This document shows, piece after piece, positions 61,396 to 64,000 of a stretch of DNA of 64,000 nt. This DNA is from Argopecten irradians (Eukaryota > Mollusca > Bivalvia > Pectinida > Pectinidae): the NCBI RefSeq assembly GCF_041381155.1, contig NC_091144.1, positions 17,741,544 to 17,805,543 of the forward strand, given 5' to 3'. The notes beneath the pieces are model-generated. The model was not told the DNA's origin and ran no database searches. It worked only from the letters and a program-made list of their open reading frames with translations. Each line of letters begins with the position of its first letter. Position 1 is the stretch's first letter. Made by a program: the position numbers and the translations under genes.

Positions 61396-63924
61396 TACTG
61401 CTTATATTTACATTTGATTCCAATTTTATTATGAAATCCTACGGAATTTGGCATTGAATAATGAAATAATCATTTGTATCATCATGGATGAAACAGCCAT
61501 TTGAACAGACATCTTCCGTGATCGCTGGCACGGCAATTGTGACGTCACAATAATAATAACGTCATAAGTTCATTATTTATATGACTGCCAACTGCGTTTG
61601 GTAAGTTTACATAGTGGGACTGCAGTGGAAATGTAAATATAAATATATGAAGAAAAAGAATCAGACAATTAGAAAGTCGCATTAAGTATGAAAGCAAAGA
61701 AACTATTTTCAAATGAATAATCTTGTTAACTAGAACCTTAAATGATTAAAAAAACACCCACATCTGAAGACATTTAAACTGGCCTAGATACCTTAGAATA
61801 GAATTATTATGAGCTATTAAGTATCAAAGGAATGCAAATAATTAACTTTTATTAATAAATCAAAGCTATGATAATCAGACATTCCTGGACTTAAATTAGA
61901 GTTCCTCAAACATGCGTTAGTCCATTGTACTTATTTGGGTCTGTATGTCACTGGCTGATGATAAAATTAAAAAAATAAATCCTACCTATGTATTCATTAC
62001 CATATATCTAGATCAAATGAATGTCTTAATCAATTATCGTGCTAGATTAATAAGATTTATTATGGAACACTTTGTTAGTGACACCTTTACGTCTCCAAGG
62101 ACATTGGTGAACACATAGAATATACTGGGATTTTCGCTTTTTTTCAAAAGATGATATATAGACAAAAAATTCTTTCACCATGTGATAGATATCCATGGTT
62201 GACAGTAAGATACGGCTCTGCCTTTATACCCTTTGGACGGCGGTAAAGTATTTATGAGTATTTATGCATTTTCCCCATTTCATGCATCTATCTAGAGCCT
62301 CACTAAGAACCTCGAAAACTTTATATCAGTTTTTTGAAAAGGAGATGTTCATCACTATATAACATGGCAATATCGATTAGGTTATTGTATTAGTGACGTC
62401 ACAAATCACATTTGAACATGCCCAAATCAGTTAAGAAATGAGGTCTGAAATCCGTATTTTAATGTGTGCCCGGAAAACTGACATTGTGAGCTTCATTGTC
62501 AAGATACAGATATGTAGATGGTCTCAAACGGTAAAGGAGATATCAAAGTAAGAGAAAATAGAGAGAAAGGGAAAAGAAAGGAAAAATATGCTTGATCCGT
62601 GAGTACTGTTTATTACATATCGTGAAGATGGCATCAGACCCCAATCTAGATGCAAACTGCTTTCATTAATGGCATTTGTTATAACGTACTATCACGATTC
62701 GATTTGATACATTGAATAAAACGTTTTGAAGGGCTCAGTCATTTCCCTGCTTTCATAAGCAAATCACTTCTTGCTTATTTGGCCTTTTTAAACGAAAGAT
62801 AATTAAATTGGAGATGTTTTTTTCTCCTCTACAGCTCTCTCCTTTTATTGGCGGATAAATTAAATTGTGATTGTTGAATTAGAGATGTCTTTTTATTTCA
62901 TTTCCCAATAAATGTATTCCTTCTTCTTAGAGCATGAGGCGACAGAAGTACAGTTTGTTTTCTTTAACTCCTTTCCGTTTTGTTTATTTTTTTAAAGCTA
63001 GAGACAACTGAAGTCAATATGTTAATCTAAATTCATTATCAACAATTCCCATTGTTTTCCTCTGTAGCCTAGTATTGCTTAACTTGAAAAGATGGAAGAG
63101 TTATTCTACGTAGTTAAAATAACTGTTTACAGATAAGTTAATCGAATGGAATTTTCTGGCATGATTCGCATAGTGTAGTGTTGTACTTTTCGTGCAAAAG
63201 ACACATGGATTAGTATGATGAATATGCTATTTCAAGTCGAGTTATGTGAACGTAACTTTGCCGAGATAATCATACTGACTAGTTGAGTTATACCATGACT
63301 TATTGAGATAATTAACACAGGAAAGACTATAACGACTGACTATCATAGATCTTGTCGCAATAAGGTAAGTCTCGAGTTTTCAGGATATAAGTCCTTATTC
63401 CATGACGTACGTCGACTTGCCGACATACAGTAAATATCTGGTATAATGTATATAATGACATATAGTTACGTTACCATAACTCGATCTAAAATGTAACACG
63501 GTGACAGAAATATGGCACCATAGATATTGGACAAAGAAGTTCACTGTCCACGTAGTGGCTCTACCCCATCTTTGATGGACGTTCCTATGTAATACACATG
63601 CACTTAGTTATGGTTCTCAGTCGTCTAAGATTGTTTTGTCACAATGACAGACACTTAATTTATATAAGATATTTTCGATCCAGTCATACTGACTCACCGC
63701 CCGATTTAAATTCCCGATCCTGGAGGCCAGGATAATTAAATAACATAGCCCGTCAAGAGATTAGACCAGGCTATATCATACATATACCACTGCTGTAAAT
63801 ATAGAATACAATCTTACATTAATTCAAATTAGCTCTTAAGGTTAACTAGGTGACTAAATCATTCTTTAAAGTTTAATATCAAGTTAAAGGTCATGTCTCC
63901 CTGTCGTCCTCTGTCGAAGAAGCA

Positions 63925-63930
63925 TATAAA
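63925..63930 (+). promoter_or_regulatory. Possible TATA box at the right edge
   Basis: CATATAAATCAGCG about 75 bp before the window end, followed by CpG-containing sequence. It could start a gene lying to the right. Weak evidence. Confidence 0.25.
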
Positions 63931-64000
63931 TCAGCGTGAACGTTCTGAAGGCTAGCACCTGTAACAGTCCTGTGTCCGACACGTAACACACTTAGGGACA

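Larger units (their letters stand above)
60400..64000. other. Non-coding stretch with a foldback and paralogous flanks
   Basis: No coding exon is recognised. It contains a foldback element (61252-61395) flanked by two related segments, and many AT-rich runs. A possible promoter lies at the right edge. Confidence 0.6.

Overview
The window is metazoan nuclear DNA, most likely from a mollusc and probably a bivalve. It has multi-exon genes with GT-AG introns, AT-rich non-coding DNA, dispersed repeats that I recall as typical of bivalve genomes (a SINE tail with TGTTAATAGGACGTTAA, a 'cggacggcggacgg' element, a 'ccatcttggatttt' element), many foldback MITEs and large minisatellites. It is scaffold sequence: a run of Ns lies at 30900-30932. 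I recognise three genes. No rRNA, intact tRNA or prokaryotic signal was found.

Layout. 1-2400 is a 42-bp minisatellite that runs off the left edge. 6388-24685 (minus strand) is a complete PRC1/Ase1/MAP65 gene: 13 coding exons, predicted 623 aa. Its promoter has two CCAAT boxes and a TTTGAA CHR-type element. One 7.5-kb PRC1 intron contains about 155 copies of a 39-bp repeat and a 1.2-kb hAT-like element. 24.9-30.3 kb is a mobile-element nest: foldbacks, a tRNA-like SINE, a decayed LINE reverse transcriptase cut by palindromic MITEs, and the N gap. 31.0-33.36 kb is a 44-bp minisatellite. 33406-44433 (plus strand) holds 15 coding exons of a mitochondrial glycerol-3-phosphate acyltransferase (GPAM/GPAT1-type). 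All catalytic blocks are present, but the N-terminal third is absent from the window. 44.4-53.9 kb is intergenic with MITEs, SINE tails and repeats. 54.0-60.4 kb (plus) is a small gene for a predicted 133-aa secreted, amphipathic, apolipoprotein-like protein with a furin-type site and a poly-Asp tail. 60.4-64.0 kb is non-coding and ends in a possible TATA promoter.

The most unusual feature is that two unrelated genes carry long tandem arrays built out of their own splice junctions. In PRC1 the 39-bp unit repeats the 3' splice site and first codons of exon 9. In GPAM the 27-bp unit repeats the last codons and the 5' splice site of an exon. Both unit lengths are multiples of three, and in both cases many repeated splice sites are in frame with the neighbouring exon. 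Alternative use of them would insert 13-residue or 9-residue peptide repeats into a conserved protein. On the plus strand both units contain GTACA(A)CAGTAAGT.

The three genes do not form an operon or an obvious pathway: cytokinesis, glycerolipid synthesis and a secreted protein. Gene functions are inferred by homology from recalled family sequences. No database search was run.
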